A DNA stretch of 64,000 bases, from NCBI RefSeq assembly GCF_000003815.2, contig NC_049995.1, forward strand, positions 11,223,248 through 11,287,247, written 5' to 3'. Position 1 is the first letter of the stretch. Each line of letters opens with the position of its first letter. Shown one piece after another: positions 21,898 through 35,162 of this stretch. Both the position numbers and the translations under genes were made by a program. The notes below the pieces were generated by a model that saw nothing but the letters and a program-made list of their open reading frames with translations, did not search any database and was not told the origin of the DNA. This DNA comes from Branchiostoma floridae. Lineage: Eukaryota > Chordata > Leptocardii > Amphioxiformes > Branchiostomatidae.

Positions 21898-23228
21898 GTA
21901 CCTATTAAAAGAAACACAAACTTGTGAACGTGGTTAGCAAGCAAAAGTATTGAGCCAGCAGTCACTACGGAAGATGGTACTCATGAGGATATAGTGACCG
22001 CAGGTGACTACATGCATTATTCTACAGAGAGACAGTTCTTACTAATTATATTGGATGCTTTTAACAGACACAGTGTCACAGGGCTAAAATGTATTACAAA
22101 GTAACCACCATGCTGCGAACTGTTTCAGCTAGTTTCCATATATGGAACTCAGCTGGAGCCTGAACAAGCATATGTCTGATTAAGCATAGGCTATCATGAG
22201 TCAGCTGCAAAAATTAATTTTCCCACACACATCTGGTGACTAGTACTTAGTAATTTGTGAGCCTTTCCTGTGGAAACTGGAGCCATCCCAGGAACAACTG
22301 AATACTGTAGAGCATAAACATTTTCGGTAGTTTTTTTTATTTTTATGGGTTATTGATGTGAACTCCTGACTTCGATTAAGAGTTTCCAATGTACTACAGG
22401 ATTTCACTTGAAACAATACAAAAACCTCCTTTCCTTGTCTAAAAGGCAAAATTAAGTCCCTGCTAAAATAAATGACTTTACAGTAAATGTGAGTGGAGCT
22501 GACAATGCATAGAGGTGGAAATTACGCTTCCATTTGTATGAATGGAAAAAGACATTGTATACACAGATGTTCTTGCTATTATTTCTACTCAGTATACTGT
22601 ATCAGTATTTTAGTATTTTTCTCTTGTCATACAGATCTTGACCTTGTAAGCAATGTAGGTACCCACTGGTTGTATAATAAGAATTCTCCTTCATGCTATA
22701 TTCTACCAACCTGATGAAACTATTTTCGGAAGATCTTGTCCTTCTTGTAATTTTGAAGGGTGCAAGAATTTTGTGTTCTTATGTTATTAAAAAGTCTTAC
22801 AAAATTAAAGAACATTTAGTTTTCTGTAAGGGTCTGAAAATCCAGGGGACAGAAAAAAATTCAGGCTGGCTATAACACTGGCTTTGCATCAAGTTTGACA
22901 GAAAAAGAAATGCACAGTAGTCAGGCTGGGATCTCTCCAAACTGAATATTCCATCTGGTATCCCCATATGGATGTCCCCCCTGTCCATCTAATCATCCTA
23001 ATTGGGTGCCTGCTATGTGGGAGGTGCTGGCATACTTTCATGGGCAGTTACACACGGCACCCTGGGAATTCTGAAGGGGCCAAATCTACTGACCCTGCAT
23101 TTATCTTCAAGCAGATGTCAGGATGAAAAATTGTAACATTTTGTAAGTGACCCATTTTTCTGACACTCCAACAGAGCAGCTGGATTGTCTCCAGCTAAAA
23201 GACAAGGAGACTGTAGAAATAGTCTGCT
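21898..23228. other. Intergenic, no gene recognised
   Basis: Low coding character. The GAGCCAGCAGTCACTACGG stretch near 21952 resembles the promoter region of the zinc-finger genes. The end GGGGACAGAAAAAAATTC...GGCTGGCTATAACACTGG near 22846-22885 resembles the right end of the CAGGGTTGTAGC hAT MITE found at 40792-41153, so a diverged copy may end here. Confidence 0.4.
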
Positions 23229-23298
23229 GGCTCCTGGGATTTGAACCTGGGCCTCTAGTTTACTAACCAAACGCCATAACTGCTTGGCCAAAAGGTCA
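23229..23298 (-). mobile_element. tRNA-like SINE head (relic)
   Basis: On the minus strand: TTGGCCAAGCAGTTATGGCG (A box region), then a B box GGTTCAAATCC (complement at 23237-23247), then CCAGGAGCC. The pairing expected of a real tRNA is poor, and the body appears to continue toward lower coordinates, so a SINE remnant is more likely than a tRNA gene. Confidence 0.6.
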
Positions 23299-24008
23299 GG
23301 ACCAGTTGAACTGGTCAGTTGGTGGCTTGAACCCCACTATTATGCTGCTATGTATTTTTCCATCCCACTCATTTTTGGGAGCCTATGTTGTTAATTTTTG
23401 TCTCATCAATTGCGTAAAGTTCAATTTTTTCGATGAATAATGAAGATTTTTCTCAGCCCCAAAAAATTACCAAAATTTCAACCCACAACAGAAGGGCAGG
23501 TTCTAGAGACAACCATGAAATTTTATAATGCCCCATCTCTCTGACACTAGGTTTACTAGAGGAAATCTACATGTACTACTCTTCAGTAAAAAATTGTATA
23601 TTTATATAATACAAAAAAGTAGTAATGTGTATAATTTACTTATGCACCTATGTACATAGTTAATTCTGCGGGGGGGGGGAGGCAAGTTCATGCTCAACTC
23701 AACTCATAGCTGCTGCTGACCTTGAGACGGTTGAGTAAGACAATGTCTCCTTGTGTTTGGTGGCCTTGAGGTGCAGCAACCACAGACAACTAGGCAGCTG
23801 TCTATTGAATTAAGAAGCTATCACTGTGTATCAGTACATGTGTGTGTACTTTGGGTTTGGCACCTGTCCATGGTACATTACTGCAGCACTGTTTCTGCAC
23901 CAAGAAAAACAGATGTGTGAAAGAAGTACTGGTCTTGGAGAAAAACTGAACAGTTTTTGACTTGGATATTAGAATATCATAAAAATAGCATATAATTTTT
24001 TAGATGTA

Positions 24009-24640
24009 AAACTATGATTTCCCCCACAGTCGGCTATATCTGAAATGGAGTCGTACCGCACTTTTTGCCTCAGAAAACCGGCGCCAAATGTTGTCATACT
24101 TTCACCAGAACAGACTGGTGGTAGAAAATAGTACCCGTAACATTTCGTCAGTGTCACCCACAATCAGCTATATCTGAAATGGAGTTATACCGCACCTTTT
24201 GCCTCAGAAAACCAGCGCCAAATGTTGTAATACTTTTACCAGAACAGACTGGAGGTAGAAAATATTACCCGTAACATTACGTCAGTTTCACCCACAATCA
24301 GCTATATCTGAAATGGAGCAGTACCGCAAGATTTGCCTCAGAAAACTAGTGCCAAATGTTGTCATACTTTCACCATAACCGACTGGTGGTAGAAAATATT
24401 AGTTGTAACATTACGTCAGTGTCACCCACAATCAGCTATATCTGAAATGTAGCGGTACAGCACGTTTTGCCTCAGAAAACCGGCGCCAAATGTTGTCATA
24501 CTTTCACCATAACCGACTGGTGGTAGAAAATATTAGCCGTAACATTACGTCAGTGTCACCCACAATCGGCTATATCTGAAATGTAGCGGTACAGCACGTT
24601 TTGCTTCAGAAAACCAGGGCCAGATGTTATCTTTACCTCG
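24009..24640. repeat. 134-bp tandem repeat, about 4.7 copies
   Basis: The GGCTATATCTGAAATGGAG motif recurs at 24031, 24165, 24299, 24433 and 24567, an exact 134-base spacing. Units share CCTCAGAAAACCGGCGCCAAA and a GTAACATTACGTCAGTGTCACC junction. No open frame spans the array. Confidence 0.9.
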
Positions 24641-24962
24641 GCTCCATTTCCGGCAACCCCATCTGTGAAACAGGAAAGGCCAGATCAATAAAAATTCAAT
24701 CTCAGAACTGAGGGATTGATTTTTACGGGGGAGGTGGTTTATTCATGTTTCAGAACAGAGTGGATTAGGATAGGAAAAGCGGCATGGTTATTTCTTAGCC
24801 CTTGTAATCCAGGTGAATGTAATGATAAGAGTTATGCCGCTATTTTGTATCATGTGAAATATGTTACAAGATGACATAATTTTTATGAATAATCAAGTCC
24901 ACAGACAGAGAACCATACAATTATAGAGCTACATGTACATATACCTACTGCATATAACGCTA

Positions 24963-25180
24963 GTTCACCTTTATCCGCAGGGGACCTTTTATCCGTTTTT
25001 TTTTTTAATTTCAAAACGGTATTTACTTAAAATAGCACATCAAGCCGACGGGTGATAGTTTTAAACTGCAATGTACTGAAGATATTGCAATTTGAAAACA
25101 ACGTCAAGTCGATGTGATATCCCCTAATACCCTGTTTTTAAAGGCAACGGATATAGGTTACCCAATGGATAATGGTGAAC
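24963..25180. mobile_element. GTTCACCTTTATCC MITE, copy 1
   Basis: Palindromic element with ends GTTCACC and GGTGAAC, flanked by TA (24961-24962, 25181-25182). Subterminal TTATCCG and CAACGGATATAGGTTACC are shared with copies at 53957-54158 and 54217-54388. Its core has a second inverted repeat, GTTTTAAACTGCAATxTxxxGATATTGCAATTTGAAAAC. Confidence 0.8.
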
Positions 25181-25367
25181 TACGGTTACAGATTTGTGTA
25201 GGTAAAATTGCAGCTGTAAAGATATTTCAAATATATTCTGATATTTGTTGTTTGCCCAGGGAAAACCGTTAATACATTGATATAAAACCACTGCAAACAT
25301 TTCTTTATTTACAGTATCTGACCAGGTTCTGGCCCTTACATGTTTATAAGATCAGGTAAAATTATAT

Positions 25368-25467
25368 NNNNNNNNNNNNNNNNNNNNNNNNNNNNNNNNN
25401 NNNNNNNNNNNNNNNNNNNNNNNNNNNNNNNNNNNNNNNNNNNNNNNNNNNNNNNNNNNNNNNNNNN
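25368..25467. other. Assembly gap (100 N)
   Basis: 100 N, directly abutting the first copy of an identical 471-bp repeat. Confidence 0.99.
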
Positions 25468-25471
25468 AGGT

Positions 25472-25942
25472 GGGTATCCGCAGGTGATTCAATTTGCAGC
25501 CTCTAAACAATGGGTTCCTATACAAAAAAAGAGGAGAAAGCAACTGTTAGTAACTCAACTATCTGACGTTACTGGCACACAAACATACCCTCATATGAAA
25601 GCCCGACATCTCAGCTATCCGAAAAACCACATTTCAGCATGAATCTAACGGTGAGAACTTCCGGGAAACTGAAAGATTGACCCATGACCTCAAAACCGCA
25701 CCACAACCCAGTGAGGAGGCCATGTGCTAGGACAAAAAAGTCCCAACTTTATACCCCCTGAAAACCACACAAACTCAGCTTTTTGGCCCTAATCACAAAG
25801 TAGAAACCCTCCCCTGTCACACCCACATAAAAACTGCCAGGATTTCTACCCATTTGACCAGGAAAAAAATCTTGAAGTTTTAGGCCCTGAACTATAATCG
25901 ACCACCATCAATTTGCATGGCGGATTGACCTGCGGATCCCCT
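25472..25942. repeat. 471-bp repeat, copy 1
   Basis: Identical as far as I can read, base for base, to 26852-27322 (offset 1380). Ends look like short inverted repeats: GGGTATCCGCAGGT at the left, ACCTGCGGATCCCC at the right, suggesting a MITE. It abuts the gap, so assembly duplication is possible. Confidence 0.85.
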
Positions 25943-26851
25943 TCACAGAGCCCAAGTTCAGATTTTTACAAAAAAAGTTTTATCATACAATGGAGACAGG
26001 GGTTGTCACATATTATCCAAAGTATGAAAGAATTTCAATGATTTATACTCCCCTGGGACTCACTTTTATAACAGGTATCATGGCTGCCATCAGAGTCTGA
26101 AGGGGGGGGGGGGCAGGGCATATATATCAAGAGCTGTTTTCAAGAAACCTGGCATATGTAGGCCAAGAAATGCCAAAAGGTAGTCACTCTGACACACAGA
26201 GACTGCCTCTACAATGACAGAGACCTGAAATTTGGTCATGAAGTGTTGTTTCAGAGGCTTTGTAGGGACTTTCAGAAGGTGTGTGCTGGGCATTTAATAA
26301 AAGTAGGTCAAAGCCAATTTCACTCAATGCACACACCACTTTCTTTATCTTTTGTGCTGAAAATGGCACTGACAGACTCTGGTATGCTGTCATGGTACCT
26401 GCCACATGCTAACATCATGCTAACATCCCCAAAAAGTTAGCAAAACACAAGATAATGGGGCATAGAAACACACCTCCTGTATCCATGAGCTGGACCGCTT
26501 TCGCGGCTCCTCCCCTGGGACGTTGCCAAGTAACGTGGTTCAAGTCCAACCGAACTCTTTTGGACTATTCATAATTCACTTTCGCAATTGCCAATAGAAT
26601 ACAGGTCAAATGGAAGAGTGATAGACTCTAGAGTCCATCCTCCCTCTCAAGTCATTTTACACCAATGGCAATTTCCATTATAAGCAGTGCCCTTTAGCAC
26701 ACCAGTGAACTAAAAACAGCTAAAATATAGGAAATTCTCAACAAATTTAGCATGGCATGTCCCCTGGGACCATATTTCACACATATGGAGGTGTATTCAG
26801 CCCCAAAATAGCTAAAAAGGGGGAGGGCAGGGTGATACCTGGAACACTTCA
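25943..26851. other. Spacer between the 471-bp repeats
   Basis: No gene seen. Contains a poly-G run near 26101-26112 and an RFX-like X-box, GTTGCCAAGTAAC, at 26522-26534 in a GC-richer patch. Confidence 0.4.
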
Positions 26852-27322
26852 GGGTATCCGCAGGTGATTCAATTTGCAGCCTCTAAACAATGGGTTCCTA
26901 TACAAAAAAAGAGGAGAAAGCAACTGTTAGTAACTCAACTATCTGACGTTACTGGCACACAAACATACCCTCATATGAAAGCCCGACATCTCAGCTATCC
27001 GAAAAACCACATTTCAGCATGAATCTAACGGTGAGAACTTCCGGGAAACTGAAAGATTGACCCATGACCTCAAAACCGCACCACAACCCAGTGAGGAGGC
27101 CATGTGCTAGGACAAAAAAGTCCCAACTTTATACCCCCTGAAAACCACACAAACTCAGCTTTTTGGCCCTAATCACAAAGTAGAAACCCTCCCCTGTCAC
27201 ACCCACATAAAAACTGCCAGGATTTCTACCCATTTGACCAGGAAAAAAATCTTGAAGTTTTAGGCCCTGAACTATAATCGACCACCATCAATTTGCATGG
27301 CGGATTGACCTGCGGATCCCCT
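26852..27322. repeat. 471-bp repeat, copy 2
   Basis: Same sequence as 25472-25942 with different flanks (CTTCA before, TCCAGATAGC after). Direct orientation. No target duplication could be recognised. Confidence 0.85.
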
Positions 27323-28256
27323 CCAGATAGCGTTTGCAGGAGGATTGTGTGGCGGTAATAATCATCACTGGAAGCAGGTAAGAACGAGATTTACGTACAA
27401 AAGAACTGTATTATTATGAACTATAGGGGGTAGAGGTCATTTCTATGGCATGTGGGCTACATTAGACAGAAATGTAAGACTTTACGGGGCGACGAAAATG
27501 GGGATGGGGAGGGGGGCATCTTTACCTTCACGGAAACAAAGGAAAATATAATTTGTTTTTGATCCGTTTCTCTTTAAATCCTCTCCAAACAAACAATGAA
27601 GTGACCAGGCAGCTGTCACCATGGTTACTGGAGGTGTAGCAGACAACCTGTGGTGTTCGGTCACATGTATCAAGTATTTATACAGTAAGGACAGAGCTTG
27701 AAGGGCTAGATTATGAAATTCATAATTCATATGTGTTTGTGTAAGATTATAGAGGTCTTGTCTTAACCGGCTAGTCTACCCGCTAAAGGCTACAATTAAA
27801 TCTACCCAAGATACCGCTGGGGTTACTTAGGTCATTGGGAGAGTCTACTGTAAAACGGGTGGCGCTTTAATAAGGGGTGATTTGCTGTAAGCTGTAGCCA
27901 ATCACAAAATGCTCGGAGCTAAAATAACACAGCTGTAAATTTTGTGACGATAAAAAAAACTACGCCCTTCTTGGAAATTAAGTACTTATCGCATCATCTT
28001 TATCACCTGAAAAGTCCTGTCACTATATAGTGAACGTGAGTAGTAACGTTATATTGGAAAAATAATAATTATATTTGTTAATTACAAAAAGACAACAAAC
28101 AGAAAAAGAAAACAACACCTAATGGTAAATAGCTCCTTAGACGACACCATGTAAAGGTAAACGTTATGTGTTTGCTTTCAATTATCTACTTTCGATTCGT
28201 CTATTCAAGGAGGTAAATTTTTAACGTCCTTGGTCTATTTCATTCTATTCCATTAG
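27323..28256 (+). promoter_or_regulatory. 5' region of zinc-finger gene C
   Basis: No protein-coding content. Possible noncoding first exons end at GGAAGCAG|GTAAGA (about 27378) or GTGAAC|GTGAGT (about 28035). A strong acceptor, tttcattctattccattag, ends at 28256, seven bases before the ATG of the zinc-finger frame. Which donor is used cannot be decided from sequence alone. Confidence 0.4.
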
Positions 28257-28263
28257 GTTCGAC

Positions 28264-29250
<987 letters not shown>

Positions 29251-29420
29251 TGAAAAGCCCTACATGTGTGGGGAATGTGGCTGCAGGACAGCTCGGAAGA
29301 CTACCTTGCTGAACATATGAGGATTCATAGAGGTGAAAAACTCAACAAATGTGACCAGTGCGACTATATTCTGCAGCACACAAAAATCTTCTTTGTACAA
29401 CCAACACATTATTGAGGAGT
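29251..29420 (+). pseudogene. Relic fingers 11 and 12 of gene C
   Basis: Just past the [21 protein letters not shown] with a missing base, then an out-of-frame piece matching KCDQCDY...AAHKSSLYNQH. Decayed C-terminal extension of the same alternating array. Confidence 0.8.
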
Positions 29421-30145
29421 GTGATTTAGAACATCTGCAAAAACTCCTTTATCTGCACCGATAGCGTACCAGTGTTATATATCATCTAGCTGTACATTCA
29501 TGATAATCTCTGAATGCGTAATAGCGACAGAAATCATCCACTAGTAGCTGTAATGCCATATGTATATGCAACATTCATTTGAGAAGAAAACTGCACGTCC
29601 TATTCCATTTTTTTTAGAAAAGGGCATCTCAAAGTTACGAACGTGCGTATGCTGTAGTGATGTCGCTTGTTTTCAAAGTTCTAGATCCCTTTTCTTCTTC
29701 TTTCTTATAAGGCGAACGTCTTTTGAATATCCTTTGTCATTTAGTTGTATTGAGTTTGCTGAGAATGACGGTTATGCTGACAGACACTTGAGTCAGATTA
29801 GAGTTTTAAAGATGTCCAGAATAAGACACCCTTCGCGGGAAAGTCGTCTTTGATAGTACGCTGGGAAAATGATCTCTACTTTGAGTGGCCGAGTACATAT
29901 GGAGAAATTGGGGACTACGTGGCGACTTGTCATGTTAAGCGAGATTTTGTCGTATAAATTGTTGTTTCAGTTACCAATGTCTGATATGTAAAAATATAAC
30001 CGATTAGTGAAAATAAGGAAGTTTAATAAAAGTTAGCTTCTGTGAAATGAAATGTAATTTCAGTGAATATCATAACTGATGTATAAGAGCATAACTCATA
30101 AGCGTAAATAAGGAAGTAAAATAAGTACAAAGTCAACTCTATTGA

Positions 30146-30367
<222 letters not shown>

Positions 30368-31355
30368 ATAAAAAATTGTAAAAAGTTTTGATGGTAGAAA
30401 GATCTGACACGGAGTATTGCCAAGATTTTCCATTATTTTGAATTCAGTGCAATGTTGTTCTTTACCATTGTCTAAGCAAGGGCTGAATTTCAGAAATAAC
30501 AAAATCTATATGTTCTCAAGCCGCTGCTACCAACTGTTATCATCTTCATACTACATGTAGTATCGTAAATAAGGGATTTCAGTTTCAAATTTGAACTCAC
30601 AGCTTAGAAATATCATACAAAAATGCCCTAGTTTCAAGGGGCACTCGTGGCTCATGACTTACACAGCTTTCCATTGACAGTTGGCTTGTGTTCCTATAAA
30701 TATGGAGAACTTGTAATCATGGTGCCTTCTTTGTAATCTTGGAGTTAGACCAGACTTACTGATACAGTCTGACCACCAGCCAATGTTTCGCTAACAGGCT
30801 GTTTCCCTATCAGACTCATTACTTTCTTTATTTCCTGTTTAGGGGAAGCAAAAATACCCCATCTTTATGTGCCACCAAACTAAGTAAAAGTCTTTATCTA
30901 TTGTTTCTAGATTTTATAATTATGTCAAAGAGACTATTTGATACTCTATTCTACAGTGTCTTAGCCCTGCCCTGCACCCATGTTAACGGTATGGCAGTCA
31001 GTGACAGACTGTAGCCCGATAGTAGTGAATTTAAAGTATTTCATGCTAACGTCAACATACTTTGTAGATATTAGTACTTTTTTTTTACATTTCGTCGGGG
31101 TATTGTATTGGGTATCTTACCTACTTTGTTGTTCAGGTTCACTGGGAAAATTATCAATATCAATCCTTCTGAGTATTTGTCAGTTGATTTCAGATGTTGC
31201 TAGGTTGCCTATTTATATCGTAGAACCATGCAATTGTATATTGTTAGATTTTGTTACATATCAAATTTGTTTATATTAACCCACACGTTATTTGTTCCTA
31301 ACTTGTTTATTTAGTGTTGAGTATTCTTTAAATAGTAGTGATGTTGTTATAAGTT
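30368..31355. other. Intergenic with a third copy of the zinc-finger 3' flank
   Basis: About 30985-31100 (AGTGAATTTAAAGTATTTCATGC, then CATACTTTGTAGAT) matches the 3' flanks at 5255-5330 and 21020-21090. No coding fingers remain nearby. The rest has no recognisable gene. Confidence 0.5.
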
Positions 31356-31455
31356 NNNNNNNNNNNNNNNNNNNNNNNNNNNNNNNNNNNNNNNNNNNNN
31401 NNNNNNNNNNNNNNNNNNNNNNNNNNNNNNNNNNNNNNNNNNNNNNNNNNNNNNN
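31356..31455. other. Assembly gap (100 N)
   Basis: Exactly 100 N. Confidence 0.99.
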
Positions 31456-31639
31456 ATGACATCTGTGCACATCAATTTTTGGCTGTTTCAATAAAATAAA
31501 ATAAAAACGTTTTCAATTATACTGTAACTTGTACTGAGCAGTTGCATACCATACTCTGTGTGTTCTGTCATATGTTCAACCTTTCTAATTTATAACCACT
31601 TAGATCTTTATAAATCATATATATGGGTTTGACTTCTTT

Positions 31640-32815
31640 TCACTTCTAGAGACCTGGCATACAGGTGAGTTACACTTTCCCGACTTTCATTATTTTAGTA
31701 GCACAAGAACTAAATCTAAAAAAGCTAAGCGTAGCTCTGGTGGTATTGTATTCCTTTTTAAGAAACTTAGTCACCAAGCTTGTCAGCAAAACTGAGGACA
31801 TTCTGTGGGTTAAAATCGACAAAAATCTATTTGACATGGACAAGGACATTTATTTAGCATCAGTATATATTAGTCCGAACAAGTCCACAGTACACGTCAG
31901 CAGGGCATACGGCATTTTTGATGTTCTTGAAGATGAAATAGCTGCCTTTAAAAATCTTGGGGAGGTTATAGGATCGGAGGGGATCTAAATGCCCGCATTG
32001 GTGATTTAAAAGATCATATAGTTGACAATTTTATTGACAGCCATGTACTCCCTGATAACTATGATTTTGACCACCTTTTCCCCCGTAACAGTATGGACAC
32101 GGGCAAGCCCAACCCTTTCGGCAAAAATTTAATTGAACTTTGTATTAACAGTAAATTAAGAATCCTAAACGGCAGGACCCCCGGGGATGTGCTAGGTAAG
32201 CCAACCTGCTACCAACCTAATGGCTCCAGCGTAGTTGATTACGTTCTAGCTAGTGAGACGATCTTACTTCATAAAACCTCGTTCTTCCACGTCCATCCCT
32301 TATCTCCACTTTCAGATCACTGCAAACTGTCCCTTATCTTACAATGTAGTCCAAAACAGTTACCAGACAAAAGTCCCCTGCCTACCCGACCTTATCGCAA
32401 ATTTATATGGAACTCTAATTCTAAAGAAAAATTCTTAGATGCCACCAATAGCACCGTTTTTTTTGCGGACATAAGAAAGTTTTTGGAAAAGACCTACGAC
32501 CTTACGTCAGCTTCAATTGACACAGCATTAAATGATTTTCTTAAACCTTTACAAGAAGCTGGTTATAAATCCCTACGCCTAAGCTTCACCAAAAAAGTGA
32601 AAGCCGAAAACCAAGAAAACGTGGTTCTCAGAAAGCTGTGCAGCTGCCAAGAGGCATTTAAACAACCTTGGTAAGTTGCTCTCAAAAAACCCACGGGACC
32701 CTTTTATAAGAGCTCAACATTTCAAAAAGAAGAAAGAGTATATAAGACTAATTCGTAGAACCAAACAAGCCCACAAAAGTAACTTGTTTCAAAAACTTAA
32801 GGTTCCGGTTCGGAA
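31640..32815 (+). pseudogene. Non-LTR retrotransposon endonuclease relic
   Basis: Pieces in shifting frames: FHYFSSTRTKSKKAKRSSGG, then after a shift near 31790 ILWVKIDKNLF...IYLASVYISPNKS, then after a shift near 31970 GGDLNARIGDL, NGRTPGDVLGKPTCY, SSVVDYVLAS and LSDHCKLSL, the late motifs of an EEP-type LINE endonuclease. A further shift near 32630 leads to LNNLGKLLSKNPRDPF and RAQHFKKKKEYIRLIRRTK, the linker before the reverse transcriptase, which is absent. At least three frameshifts. Distinct from the CR1-like fragment at 6863-8083. Confidence 0.8.
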
Positions 32816-33506
32816 TTTCAAGTGACCAGATGACCAAATGTCCCTAAGAATAAGACGCAAATCAGAGGTTGTCTCCATAGTTTTGGCTCTAGATTTTTCG
32901 GCTATCGCTTTAGAAGTCTATAACATTTTATACTTCTCCAAATGCTTGTTGTTCGTAGCGTTTTATGGTGTCGGAGATTTGATCATGCGGCGAACACTTC
33001 CTGGTATTAGTGCGCGCGATAGCGGTAAAGCGTTTCGTCGCCTGATTACCCAGATCGTGCGTTCTATGTGCGTTTTGGGTGTTTTAGCGCCATCGGAGCT
33101 CGCGGAAACGTATCGGATAACTTTTTTTTTTCCTTTTTACTCCGTATACAGAAGAAGTCTTAACCTTCATTGCCATATCAGTCATTATCCCAGGAAAATT
33201 CATTTTTTCCGTGTAGCGGCCTGTAAAAAATGGCCCCAAATTAGCAATTTTTGGATAAAAAGATTATATTTGTGATGGTTTTTACCAAAAAAAAATATTT
33301 CTACAGAAAATGTCAAATGAGTCTGTCGGTCAGCGACAACAAACCCTTTTCTATTGGAAACATTGAATTATCCGAAAAACGATGTTTTGAGAAGCGCTAG
33401 TGCTTTTCTCAGAGTCAGTCAAATTGGCTACTGAAAACGCTTCCGCGTTCTGGAACATTCTTAGACAACTCAAAAGTGACACGATTGCCTCAGAAAATAT
33501 AATTCC
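32816..33506. other. Unassigned, partly CpG-rich
   Basis: A CpG-rich patch at about 32980-33120 precedes a poly-T run. The frames here have no family resemblance. No repeat identified. Confidence 0.35.
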
Positions 33507-34054
33507 TGCCCGTCGGCCGTCTGCGTCGACCTGGCGCGAAAGACCCGGCCTCTGCAGCCGTCTGAGCGCCTGAGGCGGTGATACCGAGTGTTCACCTGGC
33601 CAGGCCTATGACGTCATCGTGGCCTGGGAACCACGGGAATGTATAATCGCTACATATGGCCAGAAAGAGACATCTATCGCCCAAACTAGGGTGCCTATCA
33701 CGAGCGCCTTGGCCAGGAGCATGGCTGGGGGCACATGGCAGTCGCTAATCGCGTCGCCGCTCTTAAGGGCTCTTAAAAGAACCTCTCCCCATTGCAATGC
33801 ATTGCGCGGGGTTCTTTTACTCCTATTTTTTATATGCCAAGAAAGTGTCGCCGAAGTTTACCACCAAGACATGCCCGTCGGCCGTCTACGTCGACCTGGC
33901 GCGAAAGACCCGGCCTCTGCAGCCGTCTCAGAGCCTGAGGCGGTGATACCGAGTCTTCACCTGGCCAGGCCTATGACGTCATCGTGGCCTGGGAACCACG
34001 GGAATGTATAATCGCAACATATGGCCAGAAAGAGACATCTATCCCCCAAACTAG
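33507..34054. repeat. 183-bp CpG-rich direct repeat (two copies, offset 365)
   Basis: 33507-33689 and 33872-34054 are about 97 percent identical. Each holds a CRE palindrome TGACGTCA (33609-33616, 33974-33981), an E2F-like GGCGCGAAA near its start, and CATATGGCC. The 182-bp spacer is not repeated again. It could be a duplicated regulatory block; no downstream gene start was identified within 1 kb. Confidence 0.75.
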
Positions 34055-34104
34055 TGACAGTGGCGAGAATAACTTACTGTTAAAATGTTCAATTTTTGCG
34101 CAGG

Positions 34105-34192
34105 GGTGACTTGGAACAGTCCAATGTTGCGTGGGAATGGGTATGGCTGAAATATGCTGTATTTGCACCCAAGCAAATGTCGGCCTTTCTAG
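34105..34192 (-). repeat. Inverted copy of the 59.9-kb repeat start
   Basis: The complement reads ACTAGAAAGGCCGACATTTG and continues as at 59889 and 62966. This shows a dispersed element whose start is conserved in three places. Confidence 0.7.
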
Positions 34193-34856
34193 TTTGTAAA
34201 GGATTTCATATTTGACAATCACTGTATGCCTGTTTTGCAGAATCGAGCATGTTTAGTCATATCATATAGTCAGTCTTTTCCATAGTTTTTGCTTAGCTAT
34301 GAGGTCATTGAACTGGCAGTTGCAGTTGCCGTGGCGAAGCTTGGGGCCACTAAGTCTTGTTTTTCTGCTTTATGAAAACTAACATCAATTGCCAATTATA
34401 TTGGTTTGTATGGAGGGACAATGAGATCGTGATTGGCTCAATGAGAACGTACTCAGGATCCATGGCGTAACCACAGCCAAGGTACGGGTTCGTTCAACAA
34501 TGTGTTTCTTTTATGAAAACTTATTAACGCCATATCATTAAGGTGGTTTGAGTGAAGGGACAAAGAGTCTATATGATCTTAGCACGTCTGCATTATTGCT
34601 CATTCTGACCAAGGAGCGCAGCTGCTGCTAGCGTTTCTGCGAATTTCTCGCTGTATTCGACAAAACATTCGCTCTGCCCGGCTCCGCCTTTTTGGTCACC
34701 TTGCCCGGGCAGAATCACCCCCGAACCTATCGTCCTGTTGAGGGACACTCAGGAGCAAGCGGAGCTGAGTGAGTCTCAACATTGCAACAGGTGGGTAACT
34801 CATAACCTGTGGTTCCATCCTTCTCCTCTGCTTTCTGCTTTCTCCATGTGAGCAGT

Positions 34857-34992
34857 CAGATTCACTCACTCATACACTAACTCACACACATACACTTAGA
34901 TACAAATTAACTCATTCACTCACACATACACTCACAGATACACATATTCACGCACTCATTATCACTCACTTGCACACACACATACACACATA
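34857..34992. repeat. CA/CACT-rich microsatellite
   Basis: Irregular run of ACTCAC, ACACAC and ATACAC units about 135 bases long, upstream of the GPCR gene. Confidence 0.85.
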
Positions 34993-35162
34993 GAGAGATG
35001 ATTGACAAAAGATTTCACATCCATGTTTTATTCTCAGACAGTAAAATCATTTTCCTCGTTTCCAGGCTTCACTACTGTAAACAGCAACCCTTCATTGTGT
35101 CATACAGTGCTGCTTTGTAAGCGTCAAAATCGACGGACGACAGAAGAGATCCAATCTTTGCC

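Noticed and set aside
21771..21965. Frames running through assembly gaps (also 25340-25642, 25352-25543, 31288-31491)
   Set aside because: Made mostly of N positions, so meaningless.
23229..23298. Functional tRNA gene
   Set aside because: A and B boxes are present, but cloverleaf pairing is poor and it looks like the head of a SINE.
25472..27322. LTR retrotransposon reading of the 471-bp direct repeats
   Set aside because: No TG..CA ends, primer-binding site, polypurine tract or coding between. Kept only as an identical repeat pair.
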